Shown here piece after piece: positions 18,201-24,996 of a stretch of 33,195 bases of DNA (its first letter is position 1; each line of letters opens with the position of its first letter). The stretch is from an uncultured Anaerolineaceae bacterium (lineage in GTDB: Bacteria > Chloroflexota > Anaerolineae > Anaerolineales > Anaerolineaceae), in contig CALMGN010000131.1 of the NCBI GenBank assembly GCA_937863605.1, positions 1 to 33,195 of the forward strand, in the 5' to 3' direction. The notes beneath the pieces are model-generated. The model searched no databases, had not been told where the DNA came from, and was given only the letters and a program-made list of their open reading frames with translations. A program made the position numbers and the translations under genes.

Positions 18201-18803
18201 ATAAATGTAATTGGTCTCTTTTGTAATAAAATGCATCGCAGTCGCGATGCCCAGGATGTAGAGCGAAGTGACCTTGCCGTCATGCAGATACTTGAGAATC
18301 GCATAAAGCGTAGCTACACCGTACAGGGCGACATACGCTTCGTTACGCGTGTAGCGGCCGTAAAAGAGCATGTACGGGGAAATCAAGAAGAGGAAACCGG
18401 CGATCAGCGCTCCGGTTCGCCCCAGGTATTTGCGGAACCCGAACAGCACCAGCACAATGGTAGCGATGCTAAATAAGGCAGCCGGGACACGCGACGAAAA
18501 ATCACTGTCACCCAGCAAAAAATACGAAAGGGCAATGGCGTGGAATTGAAATGGCCCGTGGGTAATCGGGTCGTGGACATACCCGCGGCCGGAGACCAAG
18601 TCAAAGGAAGGAATCACATGATTCACTTCATCATGGCTCATCACGCGTTCGCCGAGGATGTAGAAACGGCTAAAGATGGCCAGGATCAAAATGATCGTGA
18701 CCAGCAAAGATTCTATTTTAAATTGTGGGAGAGATCGAAAAACAGGCTTGTCCAACCAGGATGACGAATCAGGGGTTTCGATGGGTGTGTCCATAGGAAG
18801 CAT
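15261..18803 (-). CDS. TIGR03663/Agl23-type GT-C membrane protein with C-terminal NHL beta-propeller
   Basis: About 1180 residues from ATG 18803. The ORF-track start (18941) overlaps the divergent MFS gene and its promoter, so it is rejected. The N-terminal 680 or so residues are a multi-spanning GT-C glycosyltransferase fold with the DE motif in SHDEVNH and the TKETNY loop, matching TIGR03663, the Agl23-like family. After the last membrane segment a soluble part (about 720-880) includes PFWWYFRNYP, loosely recalling the WWDYG motif of STT3/AglB. From about 888 to the end come five to six NHL repeats (GIAFAADGSLYVADSRNHR type), a predicted extracytoplasmic propeller. A lipid-linked sugar transferase with a glycan- or protein-binding domain is plausible; donor and acceptor are unknown. 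Confidence 0.87.
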   Translation of the reverse strand: MLPMDTPIETPDSSSWLDKPVFRSLPQFKIESLLVTIILILAIFSRFYILGERVMSHDEVNHVIPSFDLVSGRGYVHDPITHGPFQFHAIALSYFLLGDSDFSSRVPAALFSIATIVLVLFGFRKYLGRTGALIAGFLFLISPYMLFYGRYTRNEAYVALYGVATLYAILKYLHDGKVTSLYILGIATAMHFITKETNYIYAAQLLIFLAFLFMQRIASTRWPQTKSRNTFLLTLSGAMIVLLMTLGLAAWNAIANRAVTASTPETEAAGTVVATLSWIKIAEGGGVVIALALMAVAIIVLLRSIGWNALKQERSFDLLILSGTLILPILTAFPVKLVGTLLGQNWDPLDYSTQGIIRTSIFLVVMTGISAFIGMNWKPRIWLPNFVIFYAISTVFFTTFFTNGFGFFTGIIGGLGYWLSQQGVYRGEQPFYYYFLIQIPIYEYLAVFGTLIAVYFGTRYKKWSQLPGDSPAHGLEQLPEEPEDVDAVSSEVEILQPEYETGIAGGLELQPEGTAAGAPAPVIFNQNQRLPVLALLVFWSISALFAYSAAGERMPWLTVHIALPLLLAAGWGFGYLVDTSPWKRLTEDHSWLALLLLPIFITSLGGVLSSVLGTQPPFQGNTLEQLRATSLFIFSTIALVLSAWGILKLLSQWTSSEVLHIAAAVFTAVLMVLTMRTASTASYIKYDTAQEFLVFAHAARGPKDILAQVEEISRRTTRGLDIAVAYDSDANYPFWWYFRNYPNKRWFADNPTRDLQNNPIIIAGYKNWTKLDSITRGNYVYFEYNRLWWPMQDYYNLSLQRISDAFKSPQMRSALFQIWLNRDYTEYAEVAGRTDLTLANWNPSQQLRMYVRKDLIAQIWNYGASPVIPAEEQVNPYDQGMINLIPDQIVGQSGTQAGQFQAPRGIAFAADGSLYVADSRNHRIQQFNTAGELVRAWGSFANVADGNAPGGTFYEPWGIAVGPDSSVYVTDTWNHRIQKFSGDGQFLQMWGYFGQAEVPEAFWGPRDIAIDSQGRLYVTDTGNKRIVVFNSDGTFVTQFGTAGFDPGQFDEQVGIAISAQDEIFITDTWNQRVQVFVLNPNTLQANMVRYWDVSAWYGSSLENKPYIAVDQAGHVFITDPEGYRVLEFTGEGEFVQGWGDYSPASDGFGLPSGIEVDAEGHVWVSDAGNNLVLRFTVLTE

Positions 18804-18890
18804 AATTTCTCGGAGATTTTGGGATTGAAAAATGCGTATTTGACTATACTTTATAGCATAGTTTCTGGCAAGGCTTAGCCCGAACGGTGG

Positions 18891-18919
18891 TTGACAGGTG
18901 TAAGGCGGGCTTCTATACT
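18891..18919 (+). promoter_or_regulatory. Sigma-70-type promoter of the MFS gene
   Basis: TTGACA (18891-18896), 17 bp, TATACT (18914-18919). It lies inside the 5' extension used by the ORF track, which argues that translation begins downstream at 18965. Confidence 0.8.
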
Positions 18920-18964
18920 GGTTTGAACTTCTGTTTACCAATATCCGCTGTACGAGGTGTCCTG

Positions 18965-20158
18965 GTGTCCAAAACTACCCGATACGCAATGTTTGCCATG
19001 CTCTACTTCGCGCAAGGCGCGGTGTTGAGTTATTTTACAGCGCTGAACTCGCTGTATTTGCTTGGGTTTAACCTGACCATGAGCCAGATCGGGTTGGTCG
19101 GGACAGTCGGGCTGATTCCACTGGTGCTCAAGATATTCCTTGGCATGCTCAGCGATCGGGTCAATTTGTTCGGAAAAGGCCACCGCCGCCCGTATATCGT
19201 CATCGGGCTTTTTTTACAATCTGCCTGCCTGTTGGCAGTCCCTTTGCTGCATCCTGGCAGGCAGTACGGCCTGTTTTTAGGGCTGGCCTTCCTGATGATG
19301 AGCGGCATGGCTTTGTACGATACCGCCACGGACGGGCTGGCACTCGATTCAACGCCGAAGGAGGAACAAGGCGCGATTCAGGGGTTCATGGTTGGCGGGC
19401 GGGCGCTTGGGGTGGTGTTGATTTCAGGCGTAATCGGCATTTTAGTGGAGCGCACCTCCTGGACGGCTGCCTTTGCCTTGCTGGCGGTGTTGAGCCTGCT
19501 GCCGCTGCCGTTGGTTTTCGCTGCCCGCGAACCAGACCGCCGCCCGGAGCAAAAATTCGAGTGGAAGGCCTTCAGCGCTTTCAAAGCCTGGCCTTTGATC
19601 GCGCTTGGCTTGCTAGGGGCGGTATACTCGTTGGTGATTAATGGCGCCAATCAGATCATGAATCCGTTTTTGCAGGAACGCTTCAATATCAGCCTGGGAA
19701 CAGCCGGCCTGGTGACCACCGTCTGGGGGCTGGGTGTGGTTGCCGGCTCGTTGGCGGGGGGGAAACTCGCCGACCGCTGGGGTCACCGTCAGGCGGCTTT
19801 ACGCGCCATTCTGCTGTCGTTTGCCAGCATTTTGCTGCTGGCATTTGTGGTGAATTCGTGGCTGGTTTGGCCGCTGGCAGCCCTGTTTGGGCTGGCATAC
19901 GGTTTCTATGAGACGATTTACTTTGCGATCGCAATGAACCGTACTGATCCGCGTATCGCCGCGTCCATGTTTGCCATTCTGATGGCGGTCGCCAACCTGG
20001 GAACCGGCATTGGCCTGGGTCTGGCTGGCGGTCTGGTGGATTCGGTCGGGTTCGCCTCCACCTTTGCGATTTTGGCGGTGATCAACCTGGCTGGACTGAT
20101 CCTGCTGCCAGCTATCTTTGGCAGGCAAAAGCAGGCCGTCCCGGTCGAAGCCGGGTAA
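18965..20158 (+). CDS. MFS transporter
   Basis: About 397 residues, major facilitator superfamily with around 12 hydrophobic segments. Helices 2-3 carry an MFS motif-A-like loop (GMLSDRVNLFGKGHRRP), and a second one appears in the C-terminal half (GGKLADRWGHRQ). The substrate cannot be told from sequence. The start is set at GTG 18965 because GAGGTG lies 5 nt upstream and a consensus promoter ends at 18919, inside the longer ORF proposed by the track. The TIGR03663 gene is divergent, and the phosphatase gene follows after 47 nt. Confidence 0.88.
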   Translation: MSKTTRYAMFAMLYFAQGAVLSYFTALNSLYLLGFNLTMSQIGLVGTVGLIPLVLKIFLGMLSDRVNLFGKGHRRPYIVIGLFLQSACLLAVPLLHPGRQYGLFLGLAFLMMSGMALYDTATDGLALDSTPKEEQGAIQGFMVGGRALGVVLISGVIGILVERTSWTAAFALLAVLSLLPLPLVFAAREPDRRPEQKFEWKAFSAFKAWPLIALGLLGAVYSLVINGANQIMNPFLQERFNISLGTAGLVTTVWGLGVVAGSLAGGKLADRWGHRQAALRAILLSFASILLLAFVVNSWLVWPLAALFGLAYGFYETIYFAIAMNRTDPRIAASMFAILMAVANLGTGIGLGLAGGLVDSVGFASTFAILAVINLAGLILLPAIFGRQKQAVPVEAG

Positions 20159-20205
20159 TACCCGCGGACAAATCTGCGTGTAAAATTAATGAAAAAGGAG
20201 CAGCA

Positions 20206-20748
20206 ATGACCCCGGATAATCAGACATCTCCCCAGGTACCTTTCCCCAATGCATACTGGGTCGTTCCCGGAAAATTATTGGCGGGTGATTATCCCGACGA
20301 AATGGAGCAGCACCAAACCCGGCAAAAAATCCTGCGCATGCTCCAGATGGGAATCAATTGCTTTATCGATTTAACCAATCCCGGTGACGTCTCGACCTCC
20401 TATCACCAAATATTAAGAGAGGAGGCTGCTGATTTGGGTGTTGGTGTCGATATATTTGAACATCGGATTGAGGATTTCGGAGTGCCTCAGCCGTTAGAGA
20501 TGAAAGCCATCTTAGATGAGATCGACCAGGCGGTGGAAGCAGAGAAAATTGTGTACGTTCACTGTTTGGCCGGGCTTGGCCGCACCGGGACGGTGGTCGG
20601 CTGCTACCTGGTGCGCCACGGGGAAGAGGGTGAAGCTGCGCTTCAGAAATTAACCGAACTGAGAAAAGCAACATTGAAAGCGCACCTGCCCTCACCGGAG
20701 CACTCCAGGCAGGAAATGATGATATTGGGCTGGCGGGTGGGTCAGTAG
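20206..20748 (+). CDS. Dual-specificity / tyrosine phosphatase-like protein
   Basis: 180 residues. The Cys-based phosphatase P-loop is VHCLAGLGRTGT (Cys120, Arg126), preceded by a short acidic loop (EHRIEDFGVPQP) where the general acid Asp sits, and an N-terminal FIDLTNPGD strand. This is the DSP/PTP-like fold (cyclin-dependent kinase inhibitor 3-like), with protein, RNA or inositol phosphates as possible substrates. AAGGAG precedes the ATG by 6 nt. The next gene starts directly after its stop, so the pair is co-translated. Confidence 0.87.
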   Translation: MTPDNQTSPQVPFPNAYWVVPGKLLAGDYPDEMEQHQTRQKILRMLQMGINCFIDLTNPGDVSTSYHQILREEAADLGVGVDIFEHRIEDFGVPQPLEMKAILDEIDQAVEAEKIVYVHCLAGLGRTGTVVGCYLVRHGEEGEAALQKLTELRKATLKAHLPSPEHSRQEMMILGWRVGQ

Positions 20749-21174
20749 ATGGACATCGAGATTCGCGAATTCACACCTGCGGATTCTCTTCTGGCGCTAA
20801 CGCTTTGGAAATCCAGCGAGGGGATCGGGCTTAGTGCCGCCGATGAGCCGGAACGCATTGCGGGCTACCTGGCGCGCAACCCGGGCATGAGTTTCACCGC
20901 CTGGGACGGCGAGACCCTGGTAGGGGCAGTGCTATGCGGGCATGACGGACGGCGCGGCTATTTGCACCACCTGGCAGTCGACCGGGCTTACCGCGAGCAG
21001 GGGATTGGAAGGGCGCTGGTTGACCGCTGCCATGCCGCGCTGCAAGCGTTAGGCATCGAAAAGGTCCACATCTTTGTTTACCGTGACAACGAAGCTGCCC
21101 TGGCCTTTTGGAAGGGCGTTCGTTATGTTACGCGGGATACATTGGAACTGATGTCCGCCAGCCTGGATGAATAA
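20749..21174 (+). CDS. GNAT family N-acetyltransferase (YpeA-like)
   Basis: 141 residues. The pyrophosphate loop YREQGIGRAL, the preceding HHLAVDRAY strand and the DNEAALAFWKGVRY motif place it in the GNAT family, with closest resemblance to the YpeA group by layout. The ATG abuts the stop of the phosphatase gene (TAGATG), so translation is probably coupled. The substrate is unknown. Confidence 0.87.
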   Translation: MDIEIREFTPADSLLALTLWKSSEGIGLSAADEPERIAGYLARNPGMSFTAWDGETLVGAVLCGHDGRRGYLHHLAVDRAYREQGIGRALVDRCHAALQALGIEKVHIFVYRDNEAALAFWKGVRYVTRDTLELMSASLDE

Positions 21175-21191
21175 CGCAACAATTATTGCGT
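21174..21191. terminator. Small hairpin between convergent GNAT and lipoprotein stops
   Basis: ACGCAA and TTGCGT form a 6-bp stem with a 6-nt loop, overlapping both stop codons. There is no U-tract, so only weak termination is expected. Confidence 0.3.
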
Positions 21192-21689
21192 AGCTCGCAG
21201 CGGCACCTCGACAATGATTTTGAGGGCATCACCCTCAACTGTGATGGATTTGAACACGGCTGCTTCCCGAACCGCGCCCGCTTCGCGCTGCAGCGCATCT
21301 TCCAGAGCGCGGTTGATCTTGTCCATGGTCGCGGCAGAGTTGTCTGCACCGGGAATGTCCAGGGCGATCACACCCACGCGCGGGGCTCCATCGACCACGG
21401 CAAAGGCCAGGGTCATGCTGCCCTGCACCAACTGACCGGGGGAAATTTCGTAGGTGCCATCCACGCGGATTGAATCCGGTTCGATGAAATCGACAACGTT
21501 GATCGTCGCCTGGGGTTGGCTGCCGCTGGCTGCGGTGATAACTCCCATCACCCCGGAAACTAGCCGGGTGACGGCTTGCTCGTCCAGGCTAATCGGGATC
21601 GCAAGTTTGCCGCCTTTGAGACTGAAATTGCAGGCGCTAGCACCTAGGGCAAGGATCAGGGTGATTAGTGCGATTCGATAGATTTTCAT
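21183..21689 (-). CDS. Hypothetical small lipoprotein
   Basis: 168 residues. A signal peptide ends in GASAC, a lipobox with the acylated Cys at residue 20, so the protein should be anchored outside the membrane. The rest is a small alpha/beta domain of about 145 residues (VVDFIEPDSIRVDGTYEIS, VGVIALDIPGADN, ITVEGDALKIIVEVPL) that I do not recognise. It might be a lipid- or ligand-binding beta sheet of the LppX or SRPBCC-like kind, but this is a guess. AAGGAA sits 8 nt before the ATG. The gene borders the AT-rich region to its right. Confidence 0.75.
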   Translation of the reverse strand: MKIYRIALITLILALGASACNFSLKGGKLAIPISLDEQAVTRLVSGVMGVITAASGSQPQATINVVDFIEPDSIRVDGTYEISPGQLVQGSMTLAFAVVDGAPRVGVIALDIPGADNSAATMDKINRALEDALQREAGAVREAAVFKSITVEGDALKIIVEVPLRATQ

Positions 21690-21859
21690 GGTTGATGTTC
21701 CTTCTTAACGCTTATATGAAACCAGTAAAAGAGTAGAGGGAATATAACATAGGGAAGCGGAAGGATGTCAAGGTGTTGCTTGATTGGCGAAAATAAAACC
21801 AAAGGATTTCAAGTTTATACTCGTTATCAAGCTGCCGAGAAAAAATCAAAAAAATTTGT

Positions 21860-22144
21860 TTATTCGGTTTCTACTATTTTCGAAGTTTTTGTCTTTTTCG
21901 TAATCGGATTAACTTCAGAAGCATCTACTGAAATATTTGTTACTTCATTAAATTTTTGGAAGCCAATTTTAAGGACAGGAATAATAGCCGCAGGTTGAAT
22001 TTCGTCAGGGCTCGGTCCGACATTCGCCGCTCCTATTCCAAATTCGACGTAAAGTCCCCAAATTCCTTCATGGATATCTTGGGATTTTAATAGTGCTGTA
22101 ACTACTTCTTTATGCGTAAAGACTAGATTCGTGATCTCAGGCAT
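21860..22144 (-). CDS. Small hypothetical protein, third gene of a HicAB-like operon
   Basis: 94 residues with no domain I can name. The core FTHKEVVTALLKSQDIHEG... and a hydrophobic GIWGLYVEFGIGAAN segment are followed by a Lys/Thr-rich tail. Similar small proteins seem to occur in cyanobacteria and other bacteria, from memory only. GGAG lies 7 nt before the ATG, inside the HicB-like gene, and the start overlaps that gene by 8 nt, so it is translationally coupled. Its composition is AT-rich like its neighbours. Being the third gene of a toxin-antitoxin-like unit, it could be an accessory antitoxin or chaperone, or simply a passenger. Confidence 0.7.
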   Translation of the reverse strand: MPEITNLVFTHKEVVTALLKSQDIHEGIWGLYVEFGIGAANVGPSPDEIQPAAIIPVLKIGFQKFNEVTNISVDASEVNPITKKTKTSKIVETE

Positions 22145-22661
22145 GGTTTAACTCCATTAGACGGGTGTTTGCACGATTTCCAATGGTAATTTCGGCAATA
22201 TAATTGGCTGGAGTTTCACTGGTATGCATTTTGCCCAATTGTTGGAAATCCCCGATCAAAATAGGTGTACTCGCGACAATTTGGCCAGATAAATTTTCAC
22301 ATAAGTGTTGATATAAATTCTGCGCACCGACTTTTTCAGCAATCGCATCAACAAGAAACTGGTTCAGACTAACCCCATCCATATTGGCAAGCCTGACGGC
22401 TTGTTTATGCAAACTCTTTGGTAAGCGCAAAGCAACCCGCCCTCCAAAATCTTGAGTCATGAAGGGTTCTGGGATAGACAATTCTTGATCAAGTGCGGCT
22501 TCAACCCAGGATTCTGCTGCACTAACCAGGTTTTCCATTGCTTCTGCGATGGTATCACCTTGGGCAAAACAACCAGGGAACTCTACGATTTCGCCTGAAT
22601 AAGTATCATCATCGTTTTTTAGAAATACAAAAGAGTAGGGTTTACTTAGGAAGTTATTCAT
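22137..22661 (-). CDS. HicB-family antitoxin-like protein with C-terminal extension
   Basis: 174 residues. Residues about 8-70 match the HicB partial RNase-H-like fold (YSGEIVEFPGCFAQGDTIAEAM), and about 88-120 form a ribbon-helix-helix DNA-binding domain (RVALRLPKSLHKQAVRLANMDGVSLNQFL). A further 50 residues are unusual for HicB. The gene starts 19 nt after the HicA-like gene and overlaps the small third gene by 8 nt. By family knowledge it would neutralise its partner and repress the operon through the RHH domain; the palindrome at 22964-22979 is a natural operator. Confidence 0.8.
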   Translation of the reverse strand: MNNFLSKPYSFVFLKNDDDTYSGEIVEFPGCFAQGDTIAEAMENLVSAAESWVEAALDQELSIPEPFMTQDFGGRVALRLPKSLHKQAVRLANMDGVSLNQFLVDAIAEKVGAQNLYQHLCENLSGQIVASTPILIGDFQQLGKMHTSETPANYIAEITIGNRANTRLMELNHA

Positions 22662-22680
22662 CTATTTACTCAACTTTTCA

Positions 22681-22962
22681 TTAATGGTCTAATAGCCATT
22701 GGCGCCAAGCGTCTACATCATCTTCGAGTGTATTTAGGATGCTTTTTGCAGTGAATTTTGCGATTTGTCGATGACCAGGGATGCTTAATGGAAATCGGTT
22801 TGGCAATTGCCGAAGGACATAGGTTGGTTCTGCTCCACGTTTTGAACGTTCTCTCCCCAATTTTTTAGCGAGAGACTCTAATTCACCCTGTTTGATATTA
22901 CCCGTTCTTGCTCGAAGGGCATTAATTTCCAACTCGAGTTTATTAAGAGTATCTTCGTCCAT
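22681..22962 (-). CDS. HicA-like toxin, catalytic His not evident
   Basis: 93 residues from ATG 22962 (the ORF track begins at a TTG, 22989). The C-terminal half (FPLSIPGHRQIAKFTAKSILNTL) matches the HicA pattern of a short hydrophobic strand, PGH, and a helix. Canonical HicA mRNA interferases carry a conserved GSH before this; here the corresponding site reads RGAEPTYVL, with no His in that position. The protein may therefore be an altered HicA with a different mechanism, or an inactive copy. An N-terminal helical segment (MDEDTLNKLELEINALRA) makes it longer than typical HicA. It lies upstream of the HicB-like gene. Family membership is likely but remote; activity is unproven. Confidence 0.55.
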   Translation of the reverse strand: MDEDTLNKLELEINALRARTGNIKQGELESLAKKLGRERSKRGAEPTYVLRQLPNRFPLSIPGHRQIAKFTAKSILNTLEDDVDAWRQWLLDH

Positions 22963-22963
22963 G

Positions 22964-22979
22964 ATATCACAGGTGATAT
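22964..22979. promoter_or_regulatory. Operator-like palindrome at the hicA-like start
   Basis: ATATCAC, two bases, GTGATAT: 7-bp arms with a 2-bp spacer, immediately before the ATG at 22962. Ribbon-helix-helix antitoxins bind short palindromes of this kind in their own promoters. Promoter hexamers nearby are unclear. Confidence 0.5.
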
Positions 22980-23209
22980 TGCTTTTCAATATGTTTAGGG
23001 GATTCTTTGCAAACTCTCATATTCCTCTGCGTGGTTTTCCCCATTAACTCATTCCTAAATACGCTCACTTTTCAATAATTAATCCAATTTATTGTACATA
23101 TTCAATTTCCGGGTTCTCATAACAAATTTGAAAGGTGCGATTTTATAGGTTTACCCTATTAATCCCCCTCAAATTCCCAAGTTGGGGGCCTGAATAATAG
23201 AACATACAT

Positions 23210-23339
23210 TCTATATTTTGGTGATGATAACATTGGAATACAAATTATGTTCATATAATATTATATACGAAGGCAAGAATTGTAGCCAAAACTCTAACGT
23301 CAATTTCCAGAGAATATTAATGTTGCACCAAAATATAGA
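23210..23339. repeat. MITE-like element bounded by 14-bp inverted repeats
   Basis: TCTATATTTTGGTG (23210-23223) and CACCAAAATATAGA (23326-23339) are perfect inverted repeats around about 102 bp of AT-rich, ORF-free DNA. The match resumes for ACATT/AATGT just inside. No clear target-site duplication is seen, and no transposase is nearby. It might instead be a long hairpin in a 3' region. The flanking gap (22990-23380) otherwise holds only AT-rich DNA and a short CCCCC/GGGGG inverted repeat. Confidence 0.5.
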
Positions 23340-23380
23340 TCACATAGTCGAGCAGCCCTCCTTAGGGAGCAACCTTAAAT

Positions 23381-23407
23381 AAAAAAGAGGATGTCGGGTA
23401 CATCCTC
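23381..23407 (-). terminator. Intrinsic terminator of the tRNA-Pro gene
   Basis: On the minus strand GAGGATGT and ACATCCTC form an 8-bp stem with a 5-nt loop, followed directly by six T. It lies 8 nt after the tRNA 3' end. Confidence 0.85.
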
Positions 23408-23415
23408 ATAACGTG

Positions 23416-23490
23416 TCGGGGCGGGCGGATTTGAACCGCCGACCTCGCGGACCCGAACCGCGCACTCTAACCGGGCTGAGCCACGCCCCG
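23416..23490 (-). tRNA. tRNA-Pro (anticodon CGG)
   Basis: 75 nt on the minus strand. Acceptor arm CGGGGCG pairs with CGCCCCG, followed by discriminator A; the CCA end is not encoded. The D-arm (GCTC/GAGT), the anticodon arm CGCGG-TTCGGGT-CCGCG and the T-arm GGCGG-TTCAAAT-CCGCC fold as expected. The anticodon CGG (23455-23453) reads CCG codons for proline. The ORFs at 23375-23736 overlap it and are shadows. Confidence 0.96.
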
Positions 23491-23500
23491 AACGATTGCC

Positions 23501-23530
23501 ATTATACTCTACCGCACCCTGCTTTGGCAA
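23501..23530 (-). promoter_or_regulatory. Promoter of tRNA-Pro
   Basis: On the minus strand TTGCCA (23530-23525) is followed by 18 bp and TATAAT (23506-23501). The predicted start is only a few bases before the mature tRNA 5' end at 23490. Confidence 0.75.
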
Positions 23531-23757
23531 GGATTGGTTTTTCAAAGAACGAATGACCTGCCCGGGGCTCCTCGCAAGCAGCCCCCACGATCTTGCACGG
23601 GAGTATAATTCGACCGGTATAATTTCCTTTCCCATCTGGATTCACGCCAGACGGTGAAAATCTGGCATTTCCCATATTCCTTATAAAGCCGAAATTTTTT
23701 CAGTGTGAGGGCGAGTAAAATTCCCTTGCAATCCATCCTATTGATTAATAGAGTGTT

Positions 23758-24996
23758 ATGGGACGAAGACCTTTGATTTTAAATCGCCAGCGGTTGGCAA
23801 TCTGCCTGGCATTCCTGTGGCTGCTGAGCCTGGCGGCGTGTGCTCAGAGCGCAGCCTCCATGGATCACCGCGCAGGTCAGGGGCGGAAGGAGACGCCTGC
23901 TGCTGTGAGTCCGACGGAGCAGCCGACGGAGCAGCCGTCAGATCGAACACCAACACCGACTCTGACCCCGTTCGTTCCGGACCCATTTACCCCAACCCCA
24001 ACAGCATCCCCGACGGCCCAACCAACTCCGAGCCCCACTCCGATTCCTCTGGCGCGCTTCGAGACCGATGCGCTCCACCAGGGGGTACTCCCTGTCAGTT
24101 ACATCCAGGACGAATGCCTCTACCTTGAGGCGCGCTGGAACCCGGACAATGCTGCTCCCGGCACTGTGGTTGTTCCGGTCATGTTCCACGGCATCAGTGT
24201 TGCGGGGCCGCGCGGAAATGACAATATCACCGTCAGTACGGCTTATTTTGAAGCCAGCATGCGCAAAGCCCGACAATTGGGTTTTGAGACCATTTCCATG
24301 CAGCAGCTGGTCGATTTCTTGCAGCACAATGCGTACATTCCGCCGCGTTCGCTCTTATTGATCATTGACGACCGCCGTCTGGGCACGGTTCGCGAACACT
24401 TTTTGCCGGTGCTGAAGAAGTATGATTGGACTTTGACCTTGGCGTACATTACCGGCGTCATCAACGAGCAGGAGTGGAATCAGGTGCGGGATGTGCTGGC
24501 ACGAGGACACACTGAGGTCCAGGCGCATGGGTACCTTCACAATGGCGAGACGTATATCACCGAATGGACCTCGGAAGAGATTATCCGCAATGAGTTGTTC
24601 GCACCGATCACGGCTATAAAAGAGCACCTGGGTTACCGGCCCATTGCTTTTATCTGGCCGGGTGGCAATTTCAACCTGCTGTCCGTTCAAATCGCCCGCG
24701 AAGCCGATTATCAGGTTGGTTTTACTGTTTTTGCCCGCGGTCCGCTGCTTTTCAACTGGATACCGCAGGGTGAAGCGGAACGTGAAATTGGTGATCCGCT
24801 CTTGACCCTGCCGCGCTATTGGAGCACGACGATGTTCAAAAACCTGGATTACGCGGTCGAAATAGGCGCTTCGGCTGCAGCGCAGGCTGAAAAGCAGCGC
24901 GTTGACGAGATCAACTGGTACCGCAGCAACTGTGCAGATTACCCCCCGCTTTCCATCCCCATTCAGAGTAAAGAAGAGGTTCCAGACCGGTGGTAG
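23758..24996 (+). CDS. Polysaccharide deacetylase-like lipoprotein
   Basis: 412 residues. The signal peptide ends in LAAC (acylated Cys28), followed by a Pro/Thr-rich linker (about 45-95), so it is a surface lipoprotein on a flexible stalk. The C-terminal NodB-like domain has LIIDDRR in place of the usual TFDDG, keeping the Asp pair, and AHGYLH supplying the HxxxH metal ligands; FIWPGG corresponds to the RxPYG-type motif. The metal triad therefore looks intact although the first motif is non-standard. Members remove acetyl groups from peptidoglycan or other polysaccharides. It begins a compact five-gene operon whose next gene overlaps it by 7 nt. No ribosome site is obvious before the ATG. 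Confidence 0.85.
   Translation: MGRRPLILNRQRLAICLAFLWLLSLAACAQSAASMDHRAGQGRKETPAAVSPTEQPTEQPSDRTPTPTLTPFVPDPFTPTPTASPTAQPTPSPTPIPLARFETDALHQGVLPVSYIQDECLYLEARWNPDNAAPGTVVVPVMFHGISVAGPRGNDNITVSTAYFEASMRKARQLGFETISMQQLVDFLQHNAYIPPRSLLLIIDDRRLGTVREHFLPVLKKYDWTLTLAYITGVINEQEWNQVRDVLARGHTEVQAHGYLHNGETYITEWTSEEIIRNELFAPITAIKEHLGYRPIAFIWPGGNFNLLSVQIAREADYQVGFTVFARGPLLFNWIPQGEAEREIGDPLLTLPRYWSTTMFKNLDYAVEIGASAAAQAEKQRVDEINWYRSNCADYPPLSIPIQSKEEVPDRW

Noticed and set aside
21765-21998. 77-aa plus-strand ORF opposite the small third gene
   Set aside because: Antisense to the coupled operon gene, low complexity, no start context.
23010-23022. Short upstream ORF of about 17 codons before the HicA-like gene
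   Set aside because: It begins after a weak GAGG and ends inside the palindrome, but with no conservation evidence it cannot be separated from chance.
22990-23415. Attachment site or integrase footprint at the tRNA 3' end
   Set aside because: I looked for a second copy of the tRNA 3' sequence near 21700 and found none; no integrase is present.
23375-23736. ORFs across the tRNA-Pro gene and its promoter
   Set aside because: They run through a well-folded tRNA and its promoter and have no recognisable domain or ribosome site.
23540-23757. Riboswitch or structured leader before the deacetylase operon
   Set aside because: Some short repeats of CTGG exist, but nothing resembles a known aptamer and no convincing promoter could be placed.
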